Shown here piece by piece: positions 7,425 through 9,195 of a DNA stretch of 9,195 nt. The notes beneath the pieces are model-generated. The model saw only the letters and a list, made by a program, of their open reading frames with translations. It was not told the DNA's origin and searched no databases. The DNA is taken from positions 1 through 9,195 of the forward strand of contig JAITHY010000026.1 in assembly GCA_031279715.1 (NCBI GenBank), in the 5' to 3' direction. A program made the position numbers and the translations under genes. Numbering within the stretch: the stretch's first letter is position 1; the number at the start of each line of letters is the position of its first letter. This stretch comes from Verrucomicrobiales bacterium (GTDB lineage: Bacteria; Verrucomicrobiota; Verrucomicrobiia; Methylacidiphilales; JAAUTS01).

Positions 7425-8959
7425 AAAAGATAACACCGCTGACGGTAAGCCTGTTGTTGCTGGCGCAAACACACGCTGACGCTGACACCACGGCGCAGGT
7501 CAAATACATTCCCCAACGCGCCGACGACATCGCGTGGGAAAACAACCGCGTCGCGTTTCGCATTTACGGGCCGAAGCTGGCGCTCACCGAGCCGACCGGC
7601 AGCGGCGTTGACGTGTGGGTCAAATCGGTGCCGGGCATGATTATTGACAAGTGGTACGCTGGCGGTGACTATCACCGCGACCACGGCGAGGGCTTGGATT
7701 TTTACAGCGTCGGGCGCAGCCGGGGTTGCGGCGGGCTGGGCGTGTGGGACGGTCAGCGGCTGCATGTGTCGGGGCATTGGAGTGCTTACACCATTCGGGA
7801 AACCGGCTTGAATCGCGCGGTGTTTGACGTGGAATACGCGCCGTGGGAAATCGCGGACGGCAAAAAAATTTCCGAGAAACGCACCATCACGCTTGATGCT
7901 GACAGTCACCTCAACCGTATGACCTCGCGGTTGTCGGGCGACGCGGCGACGCTGACGGTCGGCATCGGACTTGCCAAGGGACAGGGCGGCGAGTTGTGGC
8001 AGGACAGGGAACTCGGCATTGTCGCGTACTGGCAAAAGCCGGACGCGGAACACGGCATCATCGGCTGCGCGGTGCTGGTTGACCCGCTGACCGTCAGCGG
8101 CTTCGCCGAGGATGACTTGAATTATTTGATTTTGGTCAACGCCAAAACCGGCGCGGCGTTCACATACTACGCGGGCGCGTGCTGGGACAAGGGCGCGAAT
8201 GCGTTCAAGACTTTCGACGAGTGGAAAAATTATTTGCGCGCCCGCGCGGTCAAGCCCGTGGACTGGCATCGCACGGCGCTGAAATCGGCGACGCCGGACA
8301 ACGAAGTGCTGTACCTGAACGTCAGCGGCAAGCCGGATGTGCTGGAGCGCTGGTGGCACGGGAAGCGGGTGCGCTGGCTTGACGAGCGCGGCACGCTGAC
8401 GGTCGGCGATTTGCGCGGCGACCAAGTTTTCGGTCTGATGCAAATTGACATGGACGGCGACGGTTTTTACGACGGCCCCGACGACATGAACATCAAGTGG
8501 TGCGACACCGACGGCGACGGCATCCCCGACACGCAGGCGATTGTTGTCAACCCGACCGCGTGGGGGCCGGCGAAGGAGCAGCAGACCGGACATCCCGTGT
8601 GGATGCTGTTCATCAACCATGACAACCACGGCGTGCTCGGTTGGATTGACTGGGAAAAATTTTTCTTTCACTGCTGGGATTTCACGGGCGTGTGCAACTG
8701 GCTGCCGAATTACCACGGCAACTGCGATTTCGTGAAGACGCACGCGCCGGCGTTCGCGTTCACCGATGCGCGGCTGAATTGGGAGAACCCGTTTTCGTTC
8801 TACGACATGACCGGCAACGGCGTGTCGAACATGGCAATCCGCTGGTGCGCCCCCGTGCCGATGAAAGGCGCGGAGGTCGCCATCCCGCCGACACTGGACA
8901 CGGCGTTTGTGAGCTACGACTTGGACGGCAACGCCGGCGCTCGCAATGAGACTTCATAA
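7418..8959 (+). CDS. Secreted DUF4861-like protein with calcium-loop motifs (interrupted by TAA)
   Basis: Begins with a signal peptide (MLKKITPLTVSLLLLAQ, then THADA) when started at the ATG at 7418, which has GTGAG (7407-7411) six bases upstream. A GTG at 7379 would add 13 residues ahead of the signal peptide and is less likely. Residues ~25-285 resemble DUF4861: an N-terminal DDIAWENNRVAFRIYGP, then SGVDVWVKSVPGMIIDKWY, DYHRDHGEGLDFY and ITLDADSHLNRM. Two calcium-loop (dockerin/thrombospondin-3-like) motifs follow, DMDGDGFYD at 344-352 and DTDGDGIPD at 363-371, then a Trp-rich region with no name known to me. DUF4861 proteins often sit beside uronate-use genes (recalled), in line with kduI/kduD here, but I know of no settled activity. 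The TAA at 8957-8959, after DLDGNAGARNETS, ends the frame at 513 residues, yet the same frame stays open to the window edge. Confidence 0.75.
   Translation: MLKKITPLTVSLLLLAQTHADADTTAQVKYIPQRADDIAWENNRVAFRIYGPKLALTEPTGSGVDVWVKSVPGMIIDKWYAGGDYHRDHGEGLDFYSVGRSRGCGGLGVWDGQRLHVSGHWSAYTIRETGLNRAVFDVEYAPWEIADGKKISEKRTITLDADSHLNRMTSRLSGDAATLTVGIGLAKGQGGELWQDRELGIVAYWQKPDAEHGIIGCAVLVDPLTVSGFAEDDLNYLILVNAKTGAAFTYYAGACWDKGANAFKTFDEWKNYLRARAVKPVDWHRTALKSATPDNEVLYLNVSGKPDVLERWWHGKRVRWLDERGTLTVGDLRGDQVFGLMQIDMDGDGFYDGPDDMNIKWCDTDGDGIPDTQAIVVNPTAWGPAKEQQTGHPVWMLFINHDNHGVLGWIDWEKFFFHCWDFTGVCNWLPNYHGNCDFVKTHAPAFAFTDARLNWENPFSFYDMTGNGVSNMAIRWCAPVPMKGAEVAIPPTLDTAFVSYDLDGNAGARNETS
8085..8099. repeat. Copy of the CGCTGAC-S-GTCAGCG palindrome
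   Basis: CGCTGACCGTCAGCG is a perfect 15-base palindrome around a central C inside the DUF4861-like gene, read as P-L-T-V-S-G. Confidence 0.65.
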
Positions 8960-9195
8960 GAGATGACGCTGACCGGCAGGGACGGTCAGGTCAGCATCAG
9001 CTGCGACGCGCACCCGCTGCAGGGCTTCGCGGGCGACCCGAAGTTTGACCCGCTGTTTTATCACAACGAGTGGCGGCGCGTGACGGAGGTCGTGTATTTG
9101 CCGCGCGAGAAAAGTTACGCGACGTTTTTCAACACGAAGTGGAAGAGCGTGTACCTGACGTTCGACGAGGACAACGACGACCACCGCTGGGAGCG
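8960..9195 (+). pseudogene. Continuation of the DUF4861-like protein after the in-frame TAA (3' end outside window)
   Basis: The frame used before the TAA continues without another stop for 78 codons to the window edge. Segments include EMTLTGRDGQVSI, then DPLFYHNEWRRVTEVVYLP and VYLTFDEDNDDHRWER. Codon choice (C/G in third position) and the aromatic, acidic style match the preceding 500 residues, so this is one protein split by a nonsense codon rather than a new gene. An ATG at 8963, one codon after the stop, has AAGAG just before it and could restart translation, giving a separate product without a signal peptide. Confidence 0.6.

Noticed and set aside
7325..8743. 472-codon minus-strand frame opposite the DUF4861-like gene
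   Set aside because: Same composition shadow. It lacks a plausible start region and domains and overlaps a well-supported gene throughout.

Overview
The window looks like chromosomal DNA of a GC-rich carbohydrate-degrading bacterium, most likely from the PVC group (Verrucomicrobia/Opitutae or Lentisphaerae/Kiritimatiellae-like). The grounds are a PEP-CTERM protein with an autotransporter-type beta-strand repeat, a large secreted GH2 enzyme ending in a discoidin domain, a DUF4861-type secreted protein with calcium-loop motifs, weak or absent Shine-Dalgarno sequences, and a hairpin of the CGCAGAGACGCGGAG type. The taxonomic placement is inference. All real genes are on the + strand; the long minus-strand ORFs are shadows.

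Layout. 2-1243: 3' part of a Gly/Asn/Thr-rich surface protein ending in a PEP-CTERM sorting signal. 1243-1303: inverted repeat, possible terminator. 1322-4471: secreted GH2 glycosidase with a C-terminal F5/8C (discoidin) domain. 4472-4656: a 185-base gap holding a 19-bp inverted repeat and then two abutting 34-base hairpins. 4657-5793: AAA ATPase of the DUF4143 type, interrupted by an in-frame TAA at 5662-5664. 5797-6612 and 6609-7376: kduI and kduD, overlapping by 4 bases. 7418-8959 and onward past the window: secreted DUF4861-like protein, interrupted by an in-frame TAA at 8957-8959.

How it fits together. KduI and KduD convert 5-keto-4-deoxyuronate, the product of unsaturated uronates released by polysaccharide lyases and unsaturated glucuronyl hydrolases, into 2-keto-3-deoxygluconate. 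The secreted GH2 enzyme and the DUF4861-like protein flank this core, so the region reads as part of a locus for using a uronic-acid-containing polysaccharide. The ATPase is functionally out of place. It is AT-richer in codon choice, preceded by hairpin repeats and carries a nonsense codon, so it looks like an inserted and decaying passenger.

The least explained signal is at word level. GCTGAC or its complement GTCAGC occurs about 50 times by hand count, against roughly 6 expected from base composition. It occurs in several reading frames and often as a spaced palindrome CGCTGAC-S-GTCAGCG. Two in-frame TAA codons in otherwise intact genes are the second point to check.
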